A stretch of 64,000 nucleotides of DNA from positions 248,001-312,000 of the forward strand of contig JAFEUB010001051.1 of assembly GCA_024529925.1 (NCBI GenBank), in the 5' to 3' direction. A model generated the notes under the pieces. It saw only the letters and a list, made by a program, of their open reading frames with translations, was not told where the DNA came from and did no database searches. This document shows, in pieces, positions 40,803-52,388 of this stretch (positions within the stretch are counted from its first letter, which is position 1; the number at the start of each line of letters is the position of its first letter). The position numbers were made by a program, and so were the translations under genes. The DNA comes from Ophthalmolycus amberensis. Lineage: Eukaryota > Chordata > Actinopteri > Perciformes > Zoarcidae.

Positions 40803-41559
40803 GTTCGTGAGAACTGCTTTCTCCCTTTTCTCATCCCTGTGATATCCATTCCAAGTTCTTCTCTTTTCCTTTTCGTGACTGCCGAAACGGCAGACAGGAA
40901 TTCCTCTCAGTCACTCTCACTCTCTTCACAGCTCTCTGTTCTTTTTTTCCCTGACTCGGAGCCAGTTTAGTCTGAGGATTAGAAGAGATTACACTGTGAT
41001 GTGGTTTGTGATAGCAGCTCACATTTGGGGGAAGCTTCACATAGTCACCTGCAGAAAGAAGGAAAGAAAGAGACAAGCGTCTTTGTGTGAAACGCTAACA
41101 ATGTGGCCTCATGACAGAGCCGTCCTTATTAGCCTGTCTGTTGAAAGGCATGGAGAAACATTATCAGATCTCTTGTGTGCTCGCTGAGACCCGAAGCCCA
41201 TCTTCGGTTACGCTGGTTCAAATCCCTGTGTGGCTGAGAAGAAACAGGACGGGACTGATGTTGGCTTAAAGAGATGACCACTGACACTTGCTTTAGCTGC
41301 TGCCCTTCTTATTCAGGGGGTGTGTGTGCTGGGGACGCTGCCACCGCCGCTAAAAGCTAAAAGCTTGTCACAGCTGACCTAGTACCTTTCTGTTGCACCC
41401 AACATGGACTGGCCCACTAAATCTCAAAGGAGGACGAGGACACTCGGAGATCACCTTTGGCCTCACTGCAATGTCACAAGATCATGGTTGATCAGGTTGT
41501 TGTTTTGTGTGTTGACTCTGCTTTCCTTCAAGCCTTATCATTTTCTCGCAGAGGTCCAG

Positions 41560-42070
41560 TCCTATTAATTAAAACCAATTGAAATTAAAAGATATAATTA
41601 CACTTGACCCATCCTTAACCCGATGGCCTTCTCCATGCTTTGATTATTGACTGCCAGTGCTCCTGATTAGCATGTCGGTCACAGGGGAAGTTGTGGCCCG
41701 CAGTCATGATGATAATTGAGATTATAATCACAGCCAATGAGTTTGTGTGTGTGTGTGTGTGTACGGTGGTCGTAGCGGTGATTTGAAGGGCGTGGGGGTG
41801 GGGGGTTCCCAGCTGTCACAGGGGCTTTCTGATTGATTGATGCCTGATGCGAGATGATGGATGCGGACTCGCATTAAGCCGAATGACGGGCACGGCAAAG
41901 GCCCGGCGAGGCTTCGGCAGTTTAAGGCGACGTTACGGCTTCATTAAGGCAGAGAGCCGCCGTGGCCATAGATCATGGTGGTGACAGGCCAACATTATGT
42001 CTGGCTGGGTTGATAATGATGTCATGAATGTGAGGGTCACAGGTTGAAGGGGCATTAACATATGTAAGGC
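41560..42070. other. Candidate conserved non-coding element
   Basis: Unique, non-repetitive stretch with many homeodomain-type ATTA/TAAT cores (41566-41600, 41640-41675, 41709-41735) next to a CpG-rich block (41865-41975, about 13 CpG). No coding frame persists. Conservation cannot be seen from one sequence. Confidence 0.25.
41744..41762. repeat. (TG)9 microsatellite
   Basis: Short TG tract inside a block that otherwise reads like a conserved non-coding element. Confidence 0.9.
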
Positions 42071-42651
42071 TCCTGTAGGTTGATGGGAGTTAGCAATAGT
42101 GGCATAATTTCCTCCTCGCTGGTTTGACTTTGCGACTTTATGGACTGGTGCAGATGCTCAACAACATTGTTATACATGACCTATTTGTTGTCATCAAGAT
42201 CATCTCAGCGTATGGTATGTGATCGTTGATTAGTCCTTTCAGCTCTGATTCTCTGATTTTTGTCCTTTTATTCTTCCTCTTTTCGTCCGCCCATCTGTCA
42301 GTATCTGCCCACCTCCTGACCCCCACATTGATTATTACACAACATTGATAGCCTGAATTGAAACGATGCTGCCAGCCCCATCTTTTTCTTCCTTTTGCTC
42401 GTCTGTCTGCGTGGCCTTTACCAAAGGTCACGACCCCTGGCCTCCTCCCTCTTCCGTCTTTCTGGCTCTCAGTCGAGGACTCTGAGGACTTAATCCAGTA
42501 ATGGAGGACACAGGAGAGCAGCCAGTACAGGACGCAAGGGGACATTGGGGAGGGTAAACGGGTAACAGCTCCCCAGCTCTCCTCCTATTCCCTTCCCTTC
42601 ATTTTTTTGTACATCCATCCATTCCGTAGAAGTACCACCAACCAGTCGTCT

Positions 42652-42672
42652 CCCCCCCCCCCCCCCCCCCCC
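42652..42672. repeat. Poly-C run (21)
   Basis: Twenty-one consecutive C. Confidence 0.96.
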
Positions 42673-44796
42673 TCCTCTCACCACTTTAAGCTGGGACCAG
42701 CTGCGCCAGGAGCAAAAGAATCATTGGAAGCCATCTTTTTAATTCTGCTTTATTACACCCACTATCAATATTGTTTAAAAGTGTCCCCGGCTGTAGCCGG
42801 GCTCTGACTGACTGGCGTCCCACTGCACCTCTTCCATTTATTTATGTATAGAGGAAGTAGCGGCGGAACAGGGGGTCGTGGAAGGGAAGACTTGGGGGGG
42901 CTGCCTGTGTATGGGTAGGCGAGGAGACCCACGGAGGGCTGGCGTTAATAATTTACCGCCGGCTTGTGACTCGCCCGTTGAGCGCCAGGCACTGACATTT
43001 GGAAAGGGAGCGATTGTCTGCATTCAGCACAGTGTGATGCCGCGCTGGAGTAATTGAGATACTTTACAAGTGTAGTTCTTCCAGAATAAACCTGGGGGAA
43101 CTCAGTGGCCTCATGAAAAACAGGATATCTGCTCGGCCTGTCAAATGGGGATTTAAAAAAACAAACAGCTGTACATATAACCGAAAATGCCGCAGTAGAG
43201 AAGGCAACCTTCTAATCCCACTGAAAATGATGCACCAGATGTCAAATGATGCATTTCTGAATGCATATCTAATATATGGCCAATGCACCACCGCTGCTTA
43301 GGCCCATTTGAAATCTAATATTAGCCTTTCATTATAGGTAGCCAGTGAGTGTGTCACTCTGGCAACGTGCTGGAATAGCAAACGAGTTAGAGTGGACCAG
43401 CTGCATGTGAATATCTGCATCTGGAGTGGATTCATCTGCTCATTCACATGATGATATCTTTGCATACATTTGCATTAAAGGATCATACCAGTGTTTTAAT
43501 CCGTCAGGTTTATTTCTACACACTGTTAACCGTGTTCAAGCATACCATCGATTGTTTTTCCCCAAAGGCAAACATTGGTTTACATTCTTCACAGAACGGT
43601 ATGAAAATCAACTTCCTGAGACCAGATGGTGAACTCTCCGTATTCTGTAAACACGCAGTAAACAGCACACTTGATTTTATTTGGGTCAGAGTTACAGTAC
43701 ACTATGCATGGTACTGCAGTGGCATATGGGGATTGTTTTTCAAGGTTTTGGAAGGATATGTTAAAGTGGTGGTGAGAAGCTCAGACATCCACGAGTCAAC
43801 TGCTGCCTTTCAATTAGTTCTGCAAGTTTTAAAATCAGCATACAGGGATGTTTTGCCTGCAGGTAGGATAATGCAAAAGCGGATGTCCTCGGGAAAATAG
43901 TCCGTAAATCATTCATGCCACTTGATATCCGAGATGTTTTGAATGGCACACTGGATGAGGTTTGATGGTTGCTTGATATCACAATCTTTTTTTTTTCATC
44001 AGAGCAATATTCCATCCCATTCTCTGGATTTTAGCAGGGGCTCACCCCAAGACCCGTCTTTGAACTGCTCCCTTCCAGCCGCTCTGTTTTCTTGCTACTG
44101 TGCCGAGGCGCTGCGGTGCGCCATGCTCGGAAAAACTTGTGCCTCTCTAACAAGCTGCCTGTGGGCATTCCAGCACATGAGAGCAGCTGAAGGATGAGGC
44201 AGTTTCAGAATGCAGAGTTAAAAAGTAAGTCAAGTGGGAAGGAGGGGTCTGGCATGTGGGGGGGGGGGGCTGCAGGATCACACAGCCGTGTGATGAGCTC
44301 AGTTGGACCTGGCCAGGCAGGTTGGAGATGTCTGTAGGACTGTTTAAGTGGGACTATGACTGTAGCAGTAAACCAATACTGGAGAACAAGTAGCTTACTC
44401 CATAGTTCCAAAACTGAATTTGTTTTGCAGGTTATCCCCTTCTATTTTCCTTTCTCTTTAATTTCACGACAATTTACTAACTTTCAAACTTCAGACGTGG
44501 CATCTGTTTTATGCAAAGCACTCGAGGCATCCACACTTGGCTGGACAAACTCGTCTCAAGATCCACATGGCTCCCTCTTGTCTAAGTGCTGACGATGGGT
44601 CTAGCCGCTGCTTCCCCCGAAATTCTCCAGCCCTCTCTGGGATTTGGAGTGCTGCTTAGGAGAGAAACCTGCAAAGGTGACTCGTCGCTGCAGCTCTGGA
44701 CATTTATTTGATGTCACCTAATGCAAAGCACAGCTACCAATTTCATATTTCACGGCGCCAGCCTATTCTAGGCCCAAACATTTTGGTGTCAGGGTC

Positions 44797-44923
44797 CATA
44801 AAAGAGTATACTTGGAGCCAAAGAGCATAAAGTATATCCCAGCTCACTTCTCCTCTGGCCTCTTGGTGTCGACCTAGCTGATAGCTCATAAAAGCTGTCT
44901 TTAAGGCCTGATGGGCTCATAAA
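44797..44923 (+). promoter_or_regulatory. Cluster of four CATAAA motifs
   Basis: CATAAA occurs at 44797, 44826, 44887 and 44918. The last two lie inside a duplicated GCTCATAAAAGCTG (44884-44897 and 44915-44928). The reverse complement TTTATG is the core bound by CDX and posterior Hox proteins. Clustering is seen; regulation is inferred. Confidence 0.25.
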
Positions 44924-45368
44924 AGCTGAGCTAACCTGTTTCGATGGATACTGTAGCCTATGGCTTTCAGACCTTATTTAAGACTCACACTTCCCCTGAA
45001 GAGGAATGTTGACTCATCAGATGCCTCTGTTCAAACAGCTGTAACATACATGGAAATGTATTACTGAATGGCTATTATTCACCCTGTTATGAGACTTAGG
45101 CTGTCACACATGTGCTTTCATATTGTTTGGAAGCATCTTTGAAAATAAAAGATGTTGGGAATTGGAGTTCTTGAGCATGATCCAGCAAAGGAATTTTATG
45201 TGTGCTTGCAAGTTTCGGGGCATGCGTTTAATCATTAGCATGCAGCGTAGCTTTGTCTCATTAGGAGGTGGCACTGCTCTGAACTTACTGTGGTGCAACG
45301 CCTGATGTGTGGGTGGGTGTTTGTGCCAGTGTGAATCCATTAAGCAGTCCCAACCATGCTCCCAAGTG

Positions 45369-45400
<32 letters not shown>

Positions 45401-45414
45401 GTCTATCTCTCTCT
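45369..45414. repeat. Imperfect (CT)n microsatellite
   Basis: CT repeats with several interruptions. Confidence 0.9.
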
Positions 45415-47845
45415 GAGAGTGAGTGAGTGCCTCTGAATCAATGGACTGGGCCTTAACTTTTCAAAGTTCATCTCTTCCTTCATGGAGGACGCAGCTCTCA
45501 GTCAGGAGCTGCCATGCGCCGTCCTGACCAGAAAATAAATAAAAGTTGCCATCAATTGAGATGAAGAAAGTTCTCTGAGAGTCCATCATCCATATGGATT
45601 TTCAGCCGTGGCCATACAATAGTGCACACCGTGTCATCATGTTGGGTGCTTTTTGAAACAGCTCTCAAAGAAGCATGATATGCATTTTAAGTCAGTGGAT
45701 GAGGTCTGAAAAGACTCAGAATAAAGGTTACTGCCGTTGGATATAAATTTGGTCACATTGGACCAAATGTCCAATGTGTAAGTGTAAGTGTAAAAGTTCA
45801 ATCTTAGCAGTTGACTGTAGTGTATGGTATACATTTTACACTAAAACAAACCTCACTTTACCACATTTTTACAGTCAAACATAGCATGCCTTTTTTAAAC
45901 TGTGAATACAAACTTCTTGAACTGGGCCCCTTGACTTCAAATGGACAGCCACTATGACCTCCCGTCTGTCCTCCGCTCCAAGCTAGAGCAGCTGCACAGG
46001 ATCGGTTGAATAATTGATCCATTTCCAGACTGCACCTGAGCAACCATCTTTTTTTTAAAACATTTATTCTCTAGTTCTGGCCATCCAACTGGCTCTGCCT
46101 GAACATCGCCTCAAGCCATTTCGTTGGCCTCTTCCTCTTTTACCACACCATCATAAAAGTATACCATACAGTATTGGAAGTTTTAAAACAACCAAAAGCA
46201 CTTGTAGTTCCTCTTTTGTAGAAAAGGTCACACCTGTTTCCTTCTAACCACGAGTAATACATCCACACATGCAGAAACAAAAGCGCCTTTGATCAGTTCC
46301 AGCGCATTCTCGTTGGAACTGAAGCCATAAAACTTGGCGTTGAAAAGGCTGGGCAGAAGGCATCGACTGTGTCTCCCTCAAATGTAGACAGCTGCAAGGC
46401 CAATTCCTAACTTGAACCTGTATTTTGGCAATTGCTCAAACAGAAGAATGAAATAGAGAGAAAGAAAGAAGTGTTTTAAATGTAATGACTTGTAGGGAAG
46501 AGTGGTTGTAGCATGTGTCTTTGGGGTAATAAAGCAAATTGGGGTGAAGGGGGATGGCCGGCTGCATGTGTGCCGAGGCAAATGGTGCTTTTGAAATACA
46601 GAGGGGGATAGCTCTCTAGAGGGACAAAGAGATATCTGAAGCTCATTTTCTGTAAACTGTGGTTCCATGCAGGGCAGAGCTGTTTTTTCATTTCTCACAT
46701 TAGGGAAGCAAGAGATGAACGGTACACCAGGGGCCAGCCATGCTGGACAGCCTGTTGGAGCTCTATAAGCGCTGGTTCTTTCCCTTGCTAATCCGAACTC
46801 CACACCCCCCAGTCACGCCACCACCATGGCCTAGGCAGGCATCCCAGATGATGTCCTCTTAGGACCCCCAATAACCCCATATGGGCTGCTTGGGAGTCTG
46901 AAAGGAACCATGGATACACGCACTCAAAATGACACACAGCTCAACAACAGCAACAGCCCCCATCTCGAAATGGGATTTTTTGCTGGCAAGGCGCAACAGT
47001 CAGTGCATCAGTCACAGGAGGACATGGGTGAAGTCAGAGCCTGACAAATCCAGGGTATTATCAGGCCTTTGTCCAGCCTGCAGCTGTCACTTACCAGGCT
47101 AGTGGGAGAGGATGAGGGGGGCAGAAGGGAATTCATGACCTATCCCTGTAACCACAGAGGAGTATTGAGGCATTCAGAGATAAAACATATGGGAAGAAAG
47201 AAAGAAAGAATGGAGAGAGATGAGGCAAAGAAAACAAACTAGAAGATATTTTTTAAGAAGATGGAAAAGAGAGTAAATTGGAGAGGGAGAGAAATGAGAG
47301 AAGATGGCTATATGCTTCAAATGCTTTCGTTTGATTGCAAGAATCGTGGCAGATATATGCGGATTTCCTCAGAAGACTGTTTTATCTTTGTCCCTCTCCC
47401 CTTCGAAAATGACCAGCGGTAATGCAGATCTAATCTTTTTTTTATCATCGCGGTAGGTCCCAAAGGCTGTCCATCTCCCCAAAAATGCCTCATCTTTCTG
47501 TCTTTGAAATAAATGAAAGTCCGCAGGGCGATGGAATAAAGATGAGCCAAGCCTTGATGGAAGATTGCCAAAGGGCCCAAACTTAAGACGCCTGCCCCAT
47601 CATCTGCTGCATGGAGATACTGGGGCCGGAGCAAGAAACCAGATAATCTGATAGAATTTCAATCAGCAGTGATCAGATAAGAAATAACAGACGTCTGATT
47701 TTAAAGTCACACCGACGCCCCAACAGTTCAGCCGTTCTCACTTTACTTGGAAATGAGCAAGTCTGCGACAGCTCTCAGAAACTCCTGTCAAACGTCTGTT
47801 GAAATTTTACCCCAAGGATTATAACACTCCGTCTCTCTCATTCTG

Positions 47846-47948
47846 ATTGGCTGGGACTGGCCCCTGACCTCGGGTATGCTCATATGACCCATGTTACACT
47901 CTCAGTGATTGGATTACTCCTTTATTGGCCAGTGGCAGTGTTTATAGG
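47846..47948 (+). promoter_or_regulatory. Triple inverted CCAAT boxes plus TATA-like box
   Basis: ATTGG occurs at 47846-47850, 47908-47912 and 47924-47928, followed by TTTATAGG at 47941-47948. NF-Y binds such boxes and the order is promoter-like. No exon with a coding frame was recognised downstream, so this could be an alternative or non-coding promoter, an enhancer, or chance. Confidence 0.25.
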
Positions 47949-50900
47949 GGCATGCTGAGACTCAGCGCGGCTTTGATCCACCAACAGAAGCAAATAGGGG
48001 GACTAGGGCCATAGTTTGCATCCTTGGCCTAAGCCTCGTGGTGTGTGTGAGACATCTGCCAAATCCACCTGGATCAAAGGATGACTATTACACAGACAGG
48101 CATCCACATACCCCCAACTGCAGCTTTAGAGGGCTCATGACCCCTGTCAACAGGTCAGGTTGAAAAACACAGGTGGGATGGGGGTCACACATATGTATGC
48201 ACAAGGACACCATTGGTTCTGAAACAAAAGCTTGAACAAATGGATTCAATGTATACATTGTGAAGTATGATTTAATCAAAACGCTATATTCATCACAGGT
48301 TTAAAAAGCTTGGAGCTTATTTGTTTTTTTTGTGTTGTTCCCTGGCATTTTCCGACTTCAGCAAGTTTTTATTATCCTTTCTTAATAAAGGGAAAGGATG
48401 AGTTGGAGCAGCAGATCTAGTAGAGGGTCTGTTATTGTGCAGATGGACCTGAATCCTTGTTGTTTGACCTGACTCTGCATGCTTCATAAATTCACCTCTC
48501 CCATTAAGCCCTCAGATTAAGCTCTCAGGCAAGCTATAAACACAGCAGCGGTGTAACGTTACACAATACAAGGTGTCTGTAAAGTGAGGAGAAGAGAGAC
48601 GGGGAGAGGGAGAGTGTCGGCTTCTTTGTGTCTCTCTCTACATCCATGGGCTGCAGTCTGTGTTGCAGGGGTATGTTTGCATGCATTTGGGAGCGCAGCT
48701 CATTCCAATGGCGTCAAATATCGGCACTTTGTTACTCCCCTCTGCGTCTGATACCAACCCACAAGACACCCTTTAAGAACCATCTGTTTCCAACTTAGTG
48801 GTTCTGTTGCCTGGACCTGAGTAAGTGTTTCTGTTTAAATTATTTTAAAATGTTAACCAGGAATTTTACAAGGTGCGACTGCGCAATGGGCTACCCCATC
48901 ACTCGGTTCACCCCTCGCTCCTAACCCAGTGCATCAGAAAGTGGGGCCAAAGCGTGAGTGTGTGACGAGTTGGAATGAGAAGGTGTTGGGGACCAGAGAG
49001 GGCTGACATATCGCCCTGTGAACACACGGATGAATTTTGAGTGAATGTCATTATATACAGGAGGGAATGGACAGGGCTCTGGAAAGGCTGTGGCACACGG
49101 ATACTTTATCTGCATGTTTTTTTAATTACTTTACAGGCGGCATCACATTTTCCAGAACTGGGATTAAGCCCTGGAAGCTCATACGCCCCCCCCGAGTACA
49201 CTTATACAACCTGTGACCTTTTTTCCTTCTGCTCAAACATGTGGCTCATAGCAAACTGATGAGCAGCGCTCATTCATATTCCCTCACACCAGTCTATTGT
49301 TGGTTGGAGTGACACATTCATCCTAATTGCGGAGGTGGTGTGCTGACGTACATTGCCACCAGTCACCACTGCCCCCCCCCCCAATATTTCCGTGCAGCTC
49401 TTCTTGTTCTTCAGGCCCATTACAGACGTTGATGTGTTCACAGGGGAATTCATAAGCGGTGATACCTGATGCATCGCCAACGATCATGCTGACTAATTAC
49501 ACATCGAGGTGCCCAAGCATTGGGGAGCTCTCAGGGAAGGCAGCTGAATCCATCTTCTTTATGTTTGGAGACAGACCGGCTGTTGCAGTGATATTGGCGC
49601 CTCTTTGTGCTTGATTCCTGCTCTTTCCCGGCGCAAAACTCTCCAGCTCTTTTATTTTTTTATTTTTTTATTTTTTTGCATGAATATATTTACACTGGAG
49701 AACTCCACAGAGTGGTTTCGAAGAATCCCATCAACTTGGTACCCCCGTGGTGGGTGGAGGACCACGAGGAGAAGCCCCTGCAGATAATCTAGATATTGCA
49801 CAGGCCTCCTTTGAACTGCCATGACAAATTCACCCCTCGTTAAATCCCAACCCCGCTCCCAGTCCCTACGCGAAGCAATTTCCATTTGTAGCACTTTGAA
49901 AAATATATCGAAGTGCCTTGCTGCGAGTTCTTTAATTTGCCGGAGATCTTGTCTTCGCTGATCTTCTCCCTTTCCACACCCCAGCACTTCATCTGTCACA
50001 CACAGAAATTTGGTAATATACAGGCCGACCCTCTTTCTTAGATTGATGCTCCAGTGTGTGAGAGAAGGGCAATAGGTCCCTTTGTGTAGGAAGTGTATAT
50101 GGACACAAGCGGTCTTGTTTTATAGCCTGGGTTGTGACCCATTTTCTGGATCCCCAGCTGGCTCCCACTGCCCCCACTGGTTCCTGTAGTCCAGTGGCGC
50201 ATGTTTGAGAAGCTGATGCTAGCACTGGCCGTCCCTGGAGGGTCAAAGGGAACAATTTACGAGTGTGTTTGTTTGGAGTCAGCTTGGTCTTCTCTTTGAC
50301 CAGCCTCGGGGATTAAACTAATTGCATGCATTGGACTGCCCAGATCTATGTTTGCTCTTTTCCCACCCATTGCAGTCTCGTCAAAACTCTCACACGAGCC
50401 GGGGAGATGCCATGTACTGTATTTCAACATATCTATTAGCAGGCATATATTAAGGAAATGTGAAGAAATTGAATTCAGAATTGCAGACGTGTTTCTTTTC
50501 TTCTTAATTGCTGTGTGGCTTTATGAATGTCTTTGGACATGAACATGTCTTTGGGGAAATCTTGAAACCTTTGGGTTAATTGCTGTTTTAAAATTCAACA
50601 GATGGATTCAATGTTCATATGGAGTGTATAGCAGTGTTAGTCATACAGAAACTAATGGATTTACATCACTATTGCATGCTGCCCTTGTAGTTAAACGTAT
50701 TCAAATCTTGTATGATAAAAGAGAGCACATTTTGACTCCCATCCTTTATCAGCCTTTAAGTGTTGCTATAGGTTTGTACATGAAGTCTATGTTGCTCTGT
50801 GGTTTACAGGCTTCAATTAAGTCATTTCATTTCTTTAACATCGCATATGGTATTTAAGCAGCCGCATGCCAATATAAAGGGAACATTGATTTTGTAATGA

Positions 50901-52240
50901 ACAGTAATAGAAGGACCTCACCATCACCCCACAGAAGCATTGGCCACCTCACACCCCAATGAGCCACTTAATTGCCCACATCCACATAAAAGGCCTAATG
51001 CACGCTCCCAAACACATAAAGCTATAGGAATCAAATGGACTATAACTAATACAATTGATTTTGATCAGGCAGTACGGATCACGCTCTAACCGCGCCTCGC
51101 CATGTGCTACTCAGGGGTAATGCACAGAGATCCGTTCAGCCTTTATGAGATGCTATTTATTGTGCTTTTAATGATGCTTGATTGGCAGCATGTCCTAGTG
51201 CCCATTATCATCAGAAGGATGTGCTCATTCTGATCTGCAATTATCACCATAATTGCGCCCAGAATCCTCTGGGCCCAAATAAGCAATCACTTCCACCACT
51301 GGCGTGCCACCTGTAAGTGCTCCAGAGGAGGACACGCAGGGTAACAGGTCCTGGCTGACTTTGTCTCCTTCCCTTTCCTCACATGCTCTTGATTAACCTT
51401 TCCCTTTTTTCTCCCAGCGCCTTCATGCCTTTATCTCCCTTTTTCCGTCCCTCACCCTATCCATCCCACTCCCTACATCCCCGAGCTCCCATCCCCCTCC
51501 CTGCACAAATTCCTAACCTTTGGTCACTTTCATCCCTGTGGTATGCATAAATACAGGCTCATTATCAAGACCGTTGTCTCACCATAATTATGCATTTTGT
51601 CATGTACTGCCTCTGTAGCTGGTGATAAAAGGAGAGCCTGATTAAGCTGAGGGAAGGCTATTGATTCCTATTGACAGGGCCCTCAATGCCCTTTAATGAA
51701 GGGGATGTAAATGAGAGTTTTCCACAGTGTTTAATGGCTGCGTGCCATAAAAAGGCCAACATTCTCCTGCAGTCTAAAAGGGACATGCATCACTCACAAT
51801 GGTGCACGAGGGACACTTTCAGTCATAGGGATGTTCAGGAGCGAAAGAAAAAGCACATTGAGATGTCAGTGAGGTGTGCAAAAGGGGAATCATAACTGTC
51901 AGATCAAAAGGATCTTCGACACAATTTAGTGGGGTGTTAGGGTGGTCAAGTGAATTATTCAGAAATGAAAAAGCATCAGTAGAAACAGAGTAATGATCCA
52001 GGTATTATTTCTGAGTGGGGGCTTGATGAAAATCACCTCCAGATAACCACTAAGGGCCATATCAGACAGAGACAGGCGTTCGGTAAAAAGGGGCGCATGG
52101 AGCTTTTTTTGTGTGAAACACTTCCCTCTTCTTAAAATCCATTTAAAATAGCTGTCACAGGCTGTTAAAACGCTCTCTGTCTGATCAGGGCCTAAGCGTG
52201 CGATCTGGATTCAAAACGACTAGTCCCACCATCTCACCTC
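47949..52240. other. pard3: Intronic sequence without genes
   Basis: Mostly unique sequence, with conserved-element-like texture at 50880-51330 and a pyrimidine-rich stretch at 51360-51510. Ends at the acceptor of exon A. Confidence 0.45.
50880..51330. other. Candidate conserved non-coding element
   Basis: Low-repeat sequence with balanced composition and dense TAAT/ATTA and GATTG cores, no homopolymers and no frame. It lies about 1 kb before exon A. The texture suggests constraint, but only alignment could show it. Confidence 0.25.
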
Positions 52241-52270
52241 CTCTGTCTCTCTCTCTCTCTGTCCCAGCAG
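52241..52270 (+). promoter_or_regulatory. pard3: Splice acceptor of exon A with tandem CAGCAG (NAGNAG)
   Basis: The polypyrimidine tract is a short CT microsatellite followed by GTCC and CAGCAG. Either AG (52267 or 52270) could be used; the choice adds or removes three bases in frame. With the proximal AG the split codon is followed by His-Met; with the upstream AG one extra Ser is inserted before His-Met. The amino-acid consequence is read directly; actual use of both sites is inference. Confidence 0.8.
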
Positions 52271-52388
52271 TCACATGGCTCCCAGTAACCACGACCGGAT
52301 ACAAATGCTGAGGCACGAGATCGAGCAGGCCAGGCAGGAGGACGACGTGGAGGACCACAGGCACGCCTACGGCTTCAACCAGTCCTGG
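52271..52388 (+). CDS. pard3: pard3 internal coding exon A (PAR-3 C-terminal region)
   Basis: This exon encodes 39 whole codons after one base that completes a split codon. PAR-3 is the scaffold of the PAR-3/PAR-6/aPKC polarity complex at cell junctions; this segment lies in its C-terminal region, well after the PDZ domains. What I see is PSNHDRIQ, then a charged helical stretch (LRHEIEQARQEDD), DVED, and an aromatic end (AYGFNQSW). Vertebrate PARD3, from memory, has PSNHDRIQRLRQEF and DVEDRRRTYSFEQPW at this place; PARD3B differs after DRIQ, so PARD3 is the better match. The acceptor is a CT-rich tract ending CAGCAG (52265-52270) and the donor is TGG|GTGAGTG, ending on a codon boundary. The upstream codon probably reads AA|T (Asn), as in mammals. 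The ATG at 52275 is internal, not a start. Which teleost copy (pard3aa or pard3ab) is unresolved. Confidence 0.93.

Larger units (their letters stand above)
40231..47840. other. pard3: Intronic sequence without genes
   Basis: Contains a GA tract (40771), a conserved-element-like block (41560-42070), a C21 run (42652), a CATAAA cluster (44797-44923) and a CT tract (45369). A 150-codon frame at 43448-43900 has no recognisable domain. Confidence 0.45.

Noticed and set aside
41140..41240. tRNA gene or tRNA-derived SINE head
   Set aside because: GGTTCAAATCC near 41217 looks like a B box, but the T-stem does not pair and no A box or acceptor stem is present.
42138..42545. 135-codon minus-strand frame
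   Set aside because: No family resemblance, low-information composition, and no splice or promoter support.
43448..43900. 150-codon frame in AT-moderate DNA
   Set aside because: No domain recognised. A GTAGG donor-like site near 43863 tempted me, but there is no partner exon.
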